Shown here in pieces: positions 43,711-53,148 of a stretch of 64,000 nt of DNA. Each line of letters starts with the position of its first letter. Within the stretch, counting starts at the first letter, position 1. A program made the translations under genes and the position numbers. Under the pieces are notes generated by a model, which worked only from the letters and a program-made list of their open reading frames with translations, was not told the DNA's origin and ran no database searches. Source of the stretch: Pyramidobacter sp. YE332 (lineage in GTDB: Bacteria; Synergistota; Synergistia; Synergistales; Dethiosulfovibrionaceae); the NCBI RefSeq assembly GCF_033060595.1, contig NZ_CP133038.1:558001-622000 (forward strand), in the 5' to 3' direction.

Positions 43711-44256
43711 TTGAAACTGAAAGAAAAAGCCGTCGTGATGACGGCCGAAGACATGGAGCGCGCCTTGCGCCGCATGGGCAACGAGATCGTCGAACGCAAC
43801 CACGGCGCCGACGACCTCGTCATCATCGGCATCCAGCGCCGCGGCGTCTATCTGGCCGGACGGCTGCGCGAGTTCCTGCGCGCCTCCGAAGGCGTCAAGC
43901 TGCCGCTGGGCGAACTGGACATCACGCTGTACCGTGACGACATCACGCTGCTCAGCGACCAGCCTGTCGTGCACAGCACCGCCATTCCCGTCGACGTCAA
44001 TGGCCGCCGCATCATCCTCGTCGACGACGTGCTGTACACAGGACGCACGATCCGCGCCGCGCTGGAAGCCATCGGCGACATCGGCCGCCCCGCCTGCGTG
44101 CAGCTGCTGATCCTCATCGACCGCGGCCATCGCGAGCTGCCGATCCAGCCCGACTATCTCGGCAAGGCCGTGCCCACCTCGTCGCAGGAGATCGTGGACG
44201 TGCGCGTCAAAGAGCTGGACGGCGAGGACGTCGCCGTGATCTGCGCCAAAGCCTAG
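43711..44256 (+). CDS. pyrR: Pyrimidine operon regulator / uracil phosphoribosyltransferase PyrR
   Basis: 181 residues from TTG 43711, with GGAGG about 10 nt upstream. The PRPP motif is 'IILVDDVLYTGRTIRAALEA' near 102, and other family features are 'IIGIQRRGVYLAGRL' and 'LYRDDITLLSDQPVV'. PyrR binds pyr mRNA when UMP is high and also has weak uracil phosphoribosyltransferase activity. It is last rather than first in this cluster. I could not find a clear PyrR-binding loop ahead of pyrC. Confidence 0.9.
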   Translation: MKLKEKAVVMTAEDMERALRRMGNEIVERNHGADDLVIIGIQRRGVYLAGRLREFLRASEGVKLPLGELDITLYRDDITLLSDQPVVHSTAIPVDVNGRRIILVDDVLYTGRTIRAALEAIGDIGRPACVQLLILIDRGHRELPIQPDYLGKAVPTSSQEIVDVRVKELDGEDVAVICAKA

Positions 44257-44258
44257 CC

Positions 44259-45113
44259 ATGCGCCGGTTCCGAATCGTCCTCTGCGGCGCGGCGCTGTTG
44301 CTGGGCGCGCTGTCGGCCGCCGCCGCGGAAAAAACGCGTGTGCTGGCGCTCGATCCGATGACCGAGCTGCTGTTTCAATTTATCGGCGGCCCTTATGTGA
44401 GCACTGCATCCGGCGCGAGCTGGGACGACAACGGCCGCCTGCGCGTCAGCCGCGCCGCCGTCATGGGCAGCGCGAACGCGGCGCTGCCGCTTTACGCGCT
44501 CGACCCGGCGCAGTATCGCGAGTTCATGACGGCCGGCCGCCGCGGCAAGAATCTGACCGCCGCCGAGCAAAACCGCGCCAATCTGCATTATCTTTATCCC
44601 GACGGCGTGAAGCGCGGCGACGTCGACGCCTTTTACGGCGATCCTGCCAACATGCCGTTCACCGCGCAGCAGGTCGCAAACGCCCTCAGCGAACTCGTCC
44701 CCGCGCGCTATGCCTACTTCCAGCGCCGTCTCGGCGAGTTCAACGCGCGCCTCCGCTCCGTGCTGATCACCGGACGCCGTCTCATGACGGGCACGAAGGT
44801 GCTCTGCCTGAGCGAACGGTATCGTCTCTTCTTCGCCGCTTTCGGCTGCACCGTCAGCGTTCCGACCGAGGAGGAAATGCGGCGCATCCGTCAGATCAGC
44901 CAGGCTTCCAATCCGAAATACATCGAAAGCCTCGCCGCCGGCCTGGCCGCCGGACGCCTCGTGGTCGTCGCTCACGATGCCGATCCCAAGCTCCGCCGCG
45001 CCTTGGTCGCCCATCTCGGGGCCGTTTACATCGCGCCGCCGAAGAACGAGGACATCCTGTTTTTCATGCACCGCGTCCTCCTCGACGTCGGTTCCCGTCT
45101 CAGCCGCCGTTGA
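44259..45113 (+). CDS. Exported protein, degenerate ZnuA/TroA-like
   Basis: 284 residues, starting 2 nt after the pyrR stop. Signal peptide 1-22. The middle part 'NMPFTAQQVANALSELVPAR' with 'YFQRRLGEFNARL', and the later 'LAAGRLVVVAHDADPKLRR', follow the layout of periplasmic zinc/manganese-binding proteins. However, the usual His ligands are not evident. It may bind something other than a metal. The family link is by pattern only. Confidence 0.5.
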   Translation: MRRFRIVLCGAALLLGALSAAAAEKTRVLALDPMTELLFQFIGGPYVSTASGASWDDNGRLRVSRAAVMGSANAALPLYALDPAQYREFMTAGRRGKNLTAAEQNRANLHYLYPDGVKRGDVDAFYGDPANMPFTAQQVANALSELVPARYAYFQRRLGEFNARLRSVLITGRRLMTGTKVLCLSERYRLFFAAFGCTVSVPTEEEMRRIRQISQASNPKYIESLAAGLAAGRLVVVAHDADPKLRRALVAHLGAVYIAPPKNEDILFFMHRVLLDVGSRLSRR

Positions 45114-45193
45114 ACGAAAAGGCAGGACAAAGGCCGCCGCGGAGACACGGAGAAAAGCAAAGAGAAAAATGGAGCCGCCGCTTTGCGGCGAAA

Positions 45194-45256
45194 ATCGAAA
45201 ACCGCGAGGGCGGATGACCGATTCACATCCGGTCATCCGCCCTCGCGGTTTTCGAT
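45194..45256. terminator. Bidirectional terminator, 27-bp perfect arms
   Basis: Arms 45194-45220 and 45230-45256 pair without mismatch, between the exported protein (+) and selD (-). Confidence 0.85.
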
Positions 45257-45311
45257 GTCTCTTTTCCTCCGTTTTTGCGCCGCTTCTCCGCGACAGCCTT
45301 TGTCCCCATGG

Positions 45312-46358
45312 TCATACGCAGACGATGCGCCCCGTGCCGGGCTTGAAGCGGCCGATCACGCCGGCGCGGTCGAAACCGTGCCGTTTGGCGAGCGCTGCGA
45401 TTTCTTCGGCGTCTTCCGGCGGGCAGGCCATCATCAGGCCGCCGGAAGTCTGCGTGTCGAAGAGGAAGTCGCGGTACGTGCGCGATACTTTTTCGAGACG
45501 GTCGATCTGCGGCGCATAGAGCTTTTCGTTGCGGTAACCGCCGGCGGGAAACAATCCCATCTGGGCGAGGTCGGCCGCGCCGTCGAGCAGCGGCAGAGCC
45601 TCGACGCTCAGTTCGAGGTCGACGCGGTGGTCGGAAACCATGTCGAGCGCGTGCCCGGCCAGGCCGAAGCCGGTGACGTCCGTGGCGGCGTGGACGCGGC
45701 GGCGCTGCTCGGCCGTCATGCGGCGGGGCAGGTCGTTGAGCGCCGTCATCCAGCGCACGGCCTCCGCCGCCTGCGCGGGATCGGCCATTTCCGCCTTGAT
45801 GGCGGTGGCCATGATGCCCGTGCCGAGCGGCTTGGTGAGCACGAGCGCGTCGCCGGGATGCGCGCCGGTGGTGCGCCACATGGCGTCGCGTTCCACTTCG
45901 CCGAAGACGCAGAGCCCGTACTTGGGCTCCTGATCCTCGACGCTGTGCCCGCCCATGAGAAAAGCGCCGCTTTCGGACACTTTCGAAGCGCCGCCTTCCA
46001 TGAGGCGCTTGAGCATGTCCAGCGGCAGACAGTTGAGCGGGAAGGCGACGATGTTGAGCGCCACGAACGGCGAGCCGCCCATGGCGAAGACGTCGCTGAT
46101 CGAATTGGCGGCGGCGATCTGCCCCCACACGTAAGGATCGTCGACGACCGGCGTGATGAAGTCGAGCGTGAGGATGCCGACGCGCTCTTCGGTGATCTTC
46201 CACAGCGCCGCGTCCTCGCCCCCTTCCCAGTCGGTGAGGATACGGCCGTCGTGGGGACGGGGGAGATCCGCCAAAACTTTCGCCAGGTCCTCCGGACCTA
46301 TTTTGGCGGCTCAGCCGCTGCTGTGGGAAAGTTGGGTCAGTCGTTGGTCAAGGCTCAT
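45312..46358 (-). CDS. selD: Selenophosphate synthase, itself a selenoprotein (UGA = Sec16)
   Basis: 348 residues if the in-frame TGA at 46311-46313 is read as selenocysteine. The N-terminus from ATG 46358 is 'MSLDQRLTQLSHSSG', then U, then 'AAKIGPEDLAKVLADL', exactly where SelD enzymes carry their catalytic Cys or Sec. Later motifs: 'ILTLDFITPVVDDPYVWGQI', 'ANSISDVFAMGG', 'FLMGGHSVEDQEPKYG' and 'DVTGFGLAGH'. It makes selenophosphate from selenide and ATP. A hairpin directly after the UGA fits a bacterial SECIS. Starting the gene downstream of the TGA would lose the active site. Confidence 0.93.
46268..46309 (-). promoter_or_regulatory. Predicted SECIS element in selD
   Basis: Outer 9-bp stem (46268-46276 with 46301-46309) enclosing an AGGTCC-GGA-GGACCT minihelix. 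It begins one base downstream of the UGA codon on the minus strand, the position required for SelB-dependent decoding. Confidence 0.75.
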
Positions 46359-46433
46359 TTTCGTTTCGCTCCTGTCGTAAAACTTCTTTAATAACCATTA
46401 TACCGCAGCGGCGGCAAAAAGTCGCCCGGCGGC

Positions 46434-46652
46434 TCAGCGGCGGAAGAAGAGGTTGGCGAGGACGGTGAGGACGACGCTGACGACGATTGAGCTGGCGAGC
46501 GGGAAATGAATCGACCAGTTCTTGCCCTGCCAGGCAAAGTCGCCGGGCAGGCGGCCGAGGGGCAGAAAGCGCCCGCCGAAGTGGACGACGGCCCCGACGG
46601 CGAACAGCGCGAGACCGATGATCATGATGGTTTTGCCGATGTCGTGAACCAT
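46434..46652 (-). CDS. DUF2905 small membrane protein
   Basis: 72 residues with two hydrophobic helices (about 8-28 and 52-70). The linker 'PLGRLPGDFAWQGKNWSIHF' and the C-terminal 'SIVVSVVLTVLANLFFRR' match the DUF2905 pattern. Its function is unknown. It lies divergent from prfB and upstream of selD on the same strand. Confidence 0.8.
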   Translation of the reverse strand: MVHDIGKTIMIIGLALFAVGAVVHFGGRFLPLGRLPGDFAWQGKNWSIHFPLASSIVVSVVLTVLANLFFRR

Positions 46653-46863
46653 GATTTCATTCCTTTCCGTGAAGTCCCCGTTTTCGATTGACCGGGATCA
46701 TTGGAAGCGCCGCGTTTCGAAGCGGGCAGGTCCGCCGGGGCGGCGCGGCTTCGACGAGCCGGCGGCGGATCTTCGTCGTTTTATTTATACCATGTCGGCG
46801 CAAAAGGGCAAGCGCCGCGGCGAAGAGATACGTAAAAAATGCAGACAAAAGAGAGGCAACGGA

Positions 46864-46892
46864 TTCTGCATCGAGGCGCAGGATGCTATAAT
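46864..46892 (+). promoter_or_regulatory. Extended -10 promoter of prfB
   Basis: TGCTATAAT, with TATAAT at 46887-46892 and a weak -35, 37 nt ahead of the prfB start. Confidence 0.55.
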
Positions 46893-46928
46893 AAATGACA
46901 AATCTGTTTTTCAGGAGGAATGAAACCG

Positions 46929-48024
46929 ATGGCATTGATGCCGATCACCACGGTCATGGAGGAACTGCAGGCGCTGAAGGCCGAGCTGCAGGAAAGCCTT
47001 TGACCTGCCTGCGATAAGGAAGGACTGCGAAGAATTGCGCGCCCAAACGGCCGCGCCCGATTTCTGGTCGGGGGCCGACGCGCAGAAAGTTTCGGCCCGG
47101 CTGTCGCGACGCGAGGCCGATCTGGCCCGCTGGGACAAGATCGAACGGGAATTCGCCGATCTGCAGACGATTGCCGAGCTGCTGGGCGACGGCGAAGACG
47201 CCGAACTGACGAGCGAGTTCGGCGAACGCAGCGCGGCGTTCCGCCGCGAGATCGAAGACGAGCAGATGGCGCTGCTGTTGTCGGGCCCCTACGACCATTG
47301 CAGCGCTATTTTGAGCGTGCACGCCGGTTCGGGCGGGCTGGATTCGCAGGACTGGGCGGAAATGCTGTACCGCATGTACCTGCGCTGGTGCGAGGAACGT
47401 CGTTTCAAGACGAAGCTGCTCGATTACCAGCACGACGAAGAAGCCGGTATCAAGAGCGCGACGCTGCTGATCCAGGGCGAGACGGCCTACGGCTATCTGC
47501 GCTCGGAGATCGGCGTGCACCGCCTCGTGCGCATCTCGCCGTTCGACACCAACAAACGGCGGCACACGAGCTTTGCGTCGGTGGACGTGTCGCCGCAGCT
47601 GCCCGACGACGTGGACGTGGAGATCGCGCCGGAAGACCTGCGCATCGACACGTACCGTTCCAGCGGCGCGGGCGGCCAGCACGTCAACATGACGGATTCG
47701 GCGGTGCGCATCACGCATTTGCCCACGGGCATCGTGGTCAGCTGCCAGAACGAGCGCAGCCAGCACATGAACAAAGCTACGGCCCTGTCGGTGCTGAAGT
47801 CGAAACTTTACCAGCGGGAGCTCGAGCAGCGGCAGGCGGAGATGAGCGCGCTCGCCGGCGAAAAGAAAGAGAGCACGTGGGGCAGCCAGATCCGTTCCTA
47901 CGTGCTCCAGCCCTACACGCTGGTCAAGGATCACCGCACCGGCGAAGAGACGGGCAACGTCGGCGGCGTGCTCGACGGGGGGCTCGATCCTTTTATTTTG
48001 GCCTATCTGAGGTGGGCGCGATGA
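46929..48024 (+). CDS. prfB: Peptide chain release factor 2, with programmed +1 frameshift
   Basis: ATG 46929 follows AGGAGG. 24 codons are read before CTT TGA at 46998-47003, the standard RF2 frameshift site. The frame then continues from GAC at 47002 to 48024, giving 364 residues, the usual length. The RF2 'SPF' anticodon-like tripeptide is in 'HRLVRISPFDTN', and the peptidyl-tRNA hydrolysis motif is in 'SSGAGGQHVNMT'. It ends translation at UGA and UAA. In a genome that reads UGA as Sec in selD, its level also affects Sec insertion. Confidence 0.95.
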
Positions 48025-49919
48025 AACGATTTTGGGCGGTTGTGGGCGCGGCGCTGGCGCTGTGCGTTCCGGCTGCGGCGGAGCCTTTTGCGCCGACGGA
48101 GCCGATCATGCCGCTGGCGCAGGTGCGGGCGGGCATGAAAGGGTACGCGAAAACGGTCTTTTCCGGCAGCAGGATCAAATCGTTCCCGGTCGAAGTGCTG
48201 GGAGTCGTCAGCAAGAAAGACCGCCCCTCGAAGCTGATCCTGATCCGCGCCTCCGGTCCGGACATCGACAGGGCCGGCGGCATGGCCTCGGGCATGAGCG
48301 GTTCGCCGGTGTACGTGAACGGGCGGCTGATCGGCGCGTTTTCCTTCGGCTGGGATTTCGGCGATCCGAAGATGGGGTTGGTGACGCCGATCGAACAGAT
48401 GATGGAGCTTTTCGATTATCCGAGCCGCGCTCAAAAGCTTGCGAGCGTGCGCCCGCTGCTCTCGAAAAAGAAGGATACCGAGCTGGAACGGCGGTTCAGC
48501 GAGCTGTACGACCAGTACGCGCGGAACGCCGCGAAGAAAGCGGACGGCGTTTTGGCGCCGACGCCGGCGCACCGGGCGATGAAGGAAAAGTCGGTTCCCG
48601 ATTTCGAGTTCTCGCTGCCGCAGGATATCGCCGCCGCGGAAGCCGAAGAACTGACCCATAAGGAGCCGGCGGTCGCCGAGACCACGGCGAAAATGTACGC
48701 GACGGCGGATGGGCTCAGCCGCCGCGCGCTGAAGAAACTCGGCGACCGGCTCGGCATGCGCGTGGTCGAGGGCGGTTCGGGCGACAATACGGCGGTGTCG
48801 GAAAAGGCCAAGCCGCTCAAGCCGGGCGACGCCGTTTCGGCGATGCTGGCCTGGGGCGACGTGGCGCTCGACGTCAGCGGCACGCTGACGGCCGTGGACC
48901 GCGACGGACGCTTCATTGCCTTCGGCCACAGCTTCAAGAACTGGGGGGCCGTGGCCTACCCGTTGGCGAAAAGCGAAGTCTACGGCGTCATCGGCAGCTA
49001 CGAGTCGCCGTTCAAGCTGACGGCGTCGCAGCGCCTCGTCGGCACGGTGACGCAGGATCGGCCGGAGGGCATCGCCGGCTGGCTGGGCCGCTTCCCGCCG
49101 GCGGTCTCGGTGCGGGTGGAAATCGAAGATCTCGACAGCCGCCGTACGGTGGTGCGCCGTTTTCAGATGATCAACGACGAGCACGCCGTGGTCTCGCTCT
49201 TGCCGGAGCTGCTTGCGGGACTGGCGGACCGCGAGCTGGCGCGCGAGTCGGGAGGCACCGTGCGTTATGACGTCACCGTCACGGGCGACGGCATGCCCGA
49301 CGACTGGAGCGTGAACGACGTGGTGGTTGCCGACGAGGACGTGATGAGCGACGCCGTGTCGCCGCTTGCGGCGCTGGTGTCGAACGTGGTCGGCAATCCC
49401 TATCGAAACGTCAGCCCCGTGGGGCTGAAGATCAAGCTGTCGGCCTCGTCGCAGATCCGCAAGCTGATCATCGAGAGTCTCAGCGTCGACCGCAGCGAGG
49501 CGGCTCCGGGCGATACGGTGACGGTGACGGCGACGCTGCGCCCGTGGCGTCATCAGCCGGTGATCCGCAGTTTCACGCTGAAAGTTCCCGAGGATGCGGC
49601 GGGCGGCTACACGGTTGCGCTTCGGCAAGGGAATCCCGCGCCGACGGACGATTCGAACGACGAGCCGCCGGTGACCGATCGCCGTCTGTCGTCGTTCGAG
49701 CAGCTGCTGTACGAGCTGCAGACGCGCGAACGGAGCTGCGAGGTGATCGTGGAGCTGGTCAGCCAGGATGATTCGGGGACGCACAGCGAATTCCCCGGCG
49801 AAGTCCGCCGCCGCAAAATGCGCGAAGGCTCGATGCGGATCTTCCGCTCCGATTACGTGGTCGAAGGCAGCCTGCAGGTGCCGCTGACCGTGCTCGAACC
49901 GAAAAAGAAACGTTCGTGA
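48021..49919 (+). CDS. SpoIVB-like (S55) serine protease, exported
   Basis: 632 residues, overlapping the prfB stop (ATGA). Signal peptide 1-20. The S55 active-site motif 'MASGMSGSPVYVNGRLIGAF' has its Ser at residue 95, and 'FIAFGHSFKNWG' near 300 supplies the His. The C-terminal 200 residues are beta-rich with acidic stretches. SpoIVB proteases act in signalling cascades in spore formers. In diderm non-sporulating bacteria similar proteins are of unknown role, probably in envelope regulation. Confidence 0.8.
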   Translation: MKRFWAVVGAALALCVPAAAEPFAPTEPIMPLAQVRAGMKGYAKTVFSGSRIKSFPVEVLGVVSKKDRPSKLILIRASGPDIDRAGGMASGMSGSPVYVNGRLIGAFSFGWDFGDPKMGLVTPIEQMMELFDYPSRAQKLASVRPLLSKKKDTELERRFSELYDQYARNAAKKADGVLAPTPAHRAMKEKSVPDFEFSLPQDIAAAEAEELTHKEPAVAETTAKMYATADGLSRRALKKLGDRLGMRVVEGGSGDNTAVSEKAKPLKPGDAVSAMLAWGDVALDVSGTLTAVDRDGRFIAFGHSFKNWGAVAYPLAKSEVYGVIGSYESPFKLTASQRLVGTVTQDRPEGIAGWLGRFPPAVSVRVEIEDLDSRRTVVRRFQMINDEHAVVSLLPELLAGLADRELARESGGTVRYDVTVTGDGMPDDWSVNDVVVADEDVMSDAVSPLAALVSNVVGNPYRNVSPVGLKIKLSASSQIRKLIIESLSVDRSEAAPGDTVTVTATLRPWRHQPVIRSFTLKVPEDAAGGYTVALRQGNPAPTDDSNDEPPVTDRRLSSFEQLLYELQTRERSCEVIVELVSQDDSGTHSEFPGEVRRRKMREGSMRIFRSDYVVEGSLQVPLTVLEPKKKRS

Positions 49920-49995
49920 GCGGCGGAGAACGACGGCCGCCGCGGAGAACCCGAAGATCGGTCACGAAGGAACCGGAAAAATTCCAATGAAAGTA

Positions 49996-50039
49996 ATGCA
50001 GAAAGCCTGTCGATCGCTTGATCGGCAGGCTTTCTGCAT
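49996..50039. terminator. Bidirectional terminator, 20-bp arms
   Basis: ATGCAGAAAGCCTGTCGATC with its complement (one G-T pair) around GCTT, between the S55 protease (+) and the histidine kinase (-). The remaining gap 49920-50134 holds no gene. Confidence 0.8.
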
Positions 50040-50134
50040 ATGGGCGGTTCTGTACGGACGTTCCATATCATATTCTTTTGAATTTTTTCTCCGCTCCGCC
50101 GCTTCTCCGTGACGGCTTTTGTTTGAAGACACGC

Positions 50135-51525
50135 TCATCGTCCGGCGGGGATATCGACGGTGACCAGCGTGCCGCCCTCGGGGCGGGGGCGGATGGAAAA
50201 CGACGCGCCGATCAGCGCGGCGCGTTCGTTCATGCTGGCGATGCCGCGGTGCCCCTGCACGCGCAGGACTTCGGGATCGAATTCGCGGTCGATGCCGGAG
50301 CCGTCGTCGGCGATGGTGAGTCGACAGCCGTCGCCGCAAGTCAGCTTGACGTCCACGGCCGCGGCGTGCCCGTGCCGGGCGGAGTTGGCCACGGCTTCCT
50401 GGACGATGCGGCACAGCGCCAGCACCTCCTTTTCGCTGAGCGCGTCGACGCAGCCTTCGACGGCAGCCGTGACGGCGACGTTGTGGATGCGGCTGAGACG
50501 ATTGGAAATCTCCTCCAGGGCGCGCATGGCGCCAAGGCTGAGCCACGGCGGCGAGAGCCGGTCGCAGACGTCGCGCATCTCCTGTACGGCGGTGAGGGCG
50601 GCTTCCTGCGCGGCGGCAAGGTGTCCGCCGACGCGTTCGCGGTCGATCTCGGGCCTGCCCAGGCCGCGCAGCGCGAGCTGAATGCGCTGGATCAGCGACG
50701 CCACGGTCTGCAGCGGGCTGTCGTGGATCTCGCGGGCGAGGCGGGTGCGTTCTTCTTCTTGGGTGCGCACGATGTCGCCGACGTAGTTCTTCTTTAAAGT
50801 CTCGCGGTCGACGGCGCTGACCGACAGTTCCGAGAGGGCTTCCTGCATGTTCTGCAGTTCGGGCAGCGGCGGTCGGGAACCGGCGCGCAGCACGTCCCGC
50901 CCCCAGTGCAGCGTTTCCACCTGCGCGGCAAGACGGCGCAGCGGCGTCACGCACCAGCGCCACAAAAGCCAGATACCGATCAGGGCGATCGCGCTGACGC
51001 CGATGGTGATGAACTGCTGCAGGAAGACGAGATCGCGCATCGGCCCGGGGACGAGGAACTTGGAGATGACGACGACGACGGCGCGGATGCCGTCGGGATA
51101 AGGATAGACGGCCGCAGCCGAGGGCGGATGCGGATCGATCTGCACGGAGAGCAGCTGCATCTCGCCGCTGGCGAACGCGCGGTTGACGGCGAGCGCCAGC
51201 TCGGGCGTGATCTTGCTGCCGGGCGAGCCCTGCAGCTTGATCCCCCCGGTCCGACGGTGGCGATCCAGCCGGGCACGGGCGGCCCGAGCGTGAGCATTTT
51301 CAGGAACAGCCCCATGCGCCGGTGGCGCTGCAGCGGCGATTCGTTGCTCGCGCCGCTTTCCTCGCGGACGATGCTGCGCGCCAGGCTTTGGGCGTAGCGC
51401 GACGCCATGCCGGCCATGGCCCGCTGCTGCCGGTAAAGGCCGAAACCGGAAAAAAGCAGCGCGGACAGCGTCGGCACGAGGATCATCATGAGGATGGCGG
51501 GGAGCAGCCAGCGGCGTTTCTTCAT
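50135..51525 (-). pseudogene. Histidine kinase (LiaS/NarX type), frame interrupted by 1 nt
   Basis: From ATG 51525: TM1 ('WLLPAILMMILVPTLSALLF') and a periplasmic loop to 'GWIATVGPGG'. The frame then shifts at the G6 run 51242-51247, and the rest ('IKLQGSPGSKITPELALAV') follows in the next frame. TM2 is 'FITIGVSAIALIGIWLLW'. The HisKA_3 helix has the phospho-His in 'RTRLAREIHDSPLQTVA', and the HATPase has 'SARHGHAAAVDV' and 'DDGSGIDREF'. Adding one G restores about 463 residues. It overlaps the response-regulator stop by 4 nt, so the pair is coupled. An assembly error is likely. Confidence 0.85.
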
Positions 51526-52169
51526 GAAGGAAGTTCCCCTTCAAGCAGTTCATCGACGAGGATCACGCCGTTTTTCAGGGCGATGATCAGGGCCTCGGTC
51601 TTGTTCTTGGCGCCGAACTTGGCGTAGACGGAGGAGAGATGGGCCTGAACGGTGCGTTCGGTGATGAACAGCTTCGCCGCCACTTCTTTGACGGGAAATC
51701 CCTGGGACGAAAGCAGCAGCACTTCACGCTCGCGCGGCGAGAGCGGTTCCAGTTCGTTCGACGCGGAGTCGACGGAGTTGGCGATGGCGGAATCGAGATA
51801 GATGCCGCCGCCGATCACCGACTGCAGCGCCTGCGTCAGCTCCATGACCGCCGACGTCTTGACGATGAAACCGCGCGCGCCGGCCGAAAGCGCCGCCACG
51901 ATGTACGGCTGGGCGTTGTAGGCCGTGAGCATGATGACCTTCGTCGGCAGCTTGGCGTCCTTGACTTTGCGGGCCACGGTGATGCCGTCCATTTCCGGCA
52001 TGCGGATGTCGAGCAAGGCCACGTCGGGTTTGAGCTTTTCGATCATTTCCCAGGCCTGTTTGCCGTCGGACGCCTCGCCGAGCAGATTGAGACCTTCTTC
52101 TTCGTTGATGAGCGCCGCCAGCCCGGCGCGGGTGAGCGGATGGTCGTCGGCCAGAACGATTGAGATCAT
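51522..52169 (-). CDS. NarL/LuxR-type response regulator
   Basis: 215 residues. Receiver domain with the acidic pair 'LADDHPLTRAGL', phospho-Asp 54 in 'ALLDIRMPEMDG' and 'GARGFIVKTSA'. The C-terminal LuxR HTH is 'LSPREREVLLLSSQGFPVKE' and 'LFITERTVQAHLSSVYAKFG'. It is the partner of the 50135-51525 kinase. The Spy/CpxP-like and proline-rich envelope genes transcribed away from it are likely targets (inference). Confidence 0.92.
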   Translation of the reverse strand: MISIVLADDHPLTRAGLAALINEEEGLNLLGEASDGKQAWEMIEKLKPDVALLDIRMPEMDGITVARKVKDAKLPTKVIMLTAYNAQPYIVAALSAGARGFIVKTSAVMELTQALQSVIGGGIYLDSAIANSVDSASNELEPLSPREREVLLLSSQGFPVKEVAAKLFITERTVQAHLSSVYAKFGAKNKTEALIIALKNGVILVDELLEGELPS

Positions 52170-52466
52170 GTGAAAGAACCTCCCGTTTCATGATGGAGTC
52201 GCTATCCGGTACTGCGCTTATTGTATCGCCGGAAAATCGGATTGGGAATGGGAATCTGTACAATCTTTTGTGACAGCGGGTTTGAACCGTCAAGGACAGC
52301 GCGCAAAAATTTCCTGTGAGAATCCGCAGGCGGAGGATTGATGAATCCTTCAATGCGCGGCGGGCGCTTTTCAATTATACTCAGGACACGTTCGAGGGAG
52401 AACGCGAGAGAGGTTCCCCTGCGGCGCGTTCCATGAAAAGACATTTATAACAGGAGGCCATGCAAA

Positions 52467-53090
52467 ATGAAAAAAACGCATCGTGTTCTCGGCGGTCTGG
52501 CGATCGCGATCCTTGGCAGCGCGGCGGCGTGGGCTGTTCCGCCTCGCCCCGGCCGGGAAATCCACGGCGGTCCCGGCATGCCCCCGCCACTGCGGATGCA
52601 GCGCTGGGAAACTGACAGGCGTATCTCTGAGAAGGCGCCTGAGGAAATCAAAAACGCTTTTGCGGAGATGAAAAGCCTGAAGAAAGACCTCCGCCTCGAG
52701 CTTGGCAAGGATAAGCCCGACTCGGCCAAGGCGCTGGAGATGCTGAAAAAGTCCGAGGAACTGCACGCCAAGGTGCGCGAGTGGGAAGTGAAGCAGATCC
52801 TTGAGGGCAACGCGCCCAAACCCGCCGGCCGCCGGCATCGCGGCGGTTTCAGGGGACACGGCCCCGACGGCCGTCTCGCGCCTGCCGCGCCCGGGTTCGG
52901 TCCGCACGCCCCGGCGCCGGTGGTTCCGCATTATTATATGATGCCGATGATGCCTTACTCCGTGACACCGATGTACCACTGCCCTTGCATGACGATGGTG
53001 TCGCCGGTGCCCCGGCAGGACGCGCCCGCGGCGCCCGCCGCCGAAGCTCCGGCGGCCGAGGATGCCGTTTCTCGCGCAGACGGGGTTTGA
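52467..53090 (+). CDS. Spy/CpxP-like exported protein
   Basis: 207 residues. Signal peptide 1-23 ('AAAWAVPPRPGR'). A charged helical region (about 45-115) holds 'EKAPEEIKNAFAEMKSLKKD' and 'ALEMLKKSEELHAKVREWEV', as in periplasmic LTXXQ chaperones. The tail is rich in Pro, His, Met and Cys ('HYYMMPMMPYSVTPMYHCPC') and could bind metal. ATG 52467 follows AGGAGG. It faces a two-component system, the arrangement seen for envelope-stress genes. Confidence 0.6.
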   Translation: MKKTHRVLGGLAIAILGSAAAWAVPPRPGREIHGGPGMPPPLRMQRWETDRRISEKAPEEIKNAFAEMKSLKKDLRLELGKDKPDSAKALEMLKKSEELHAKVREWEVKQILEGNAPKPAGRRHRGGFRGHGPDGRLAPAAPGFGPHAPAPVVPHYYMMPMMPYSVTPMYHCPCMTMVSPVPRQDAPAAPAAEAPAAEDAVSRADGV

Positions 53091-53148
53091 TGACGGAAGG
53101 GCGGAGAATCCGTCCGTGTCCTCCGCCTGAAGAAGGGAATGAGTTTTG

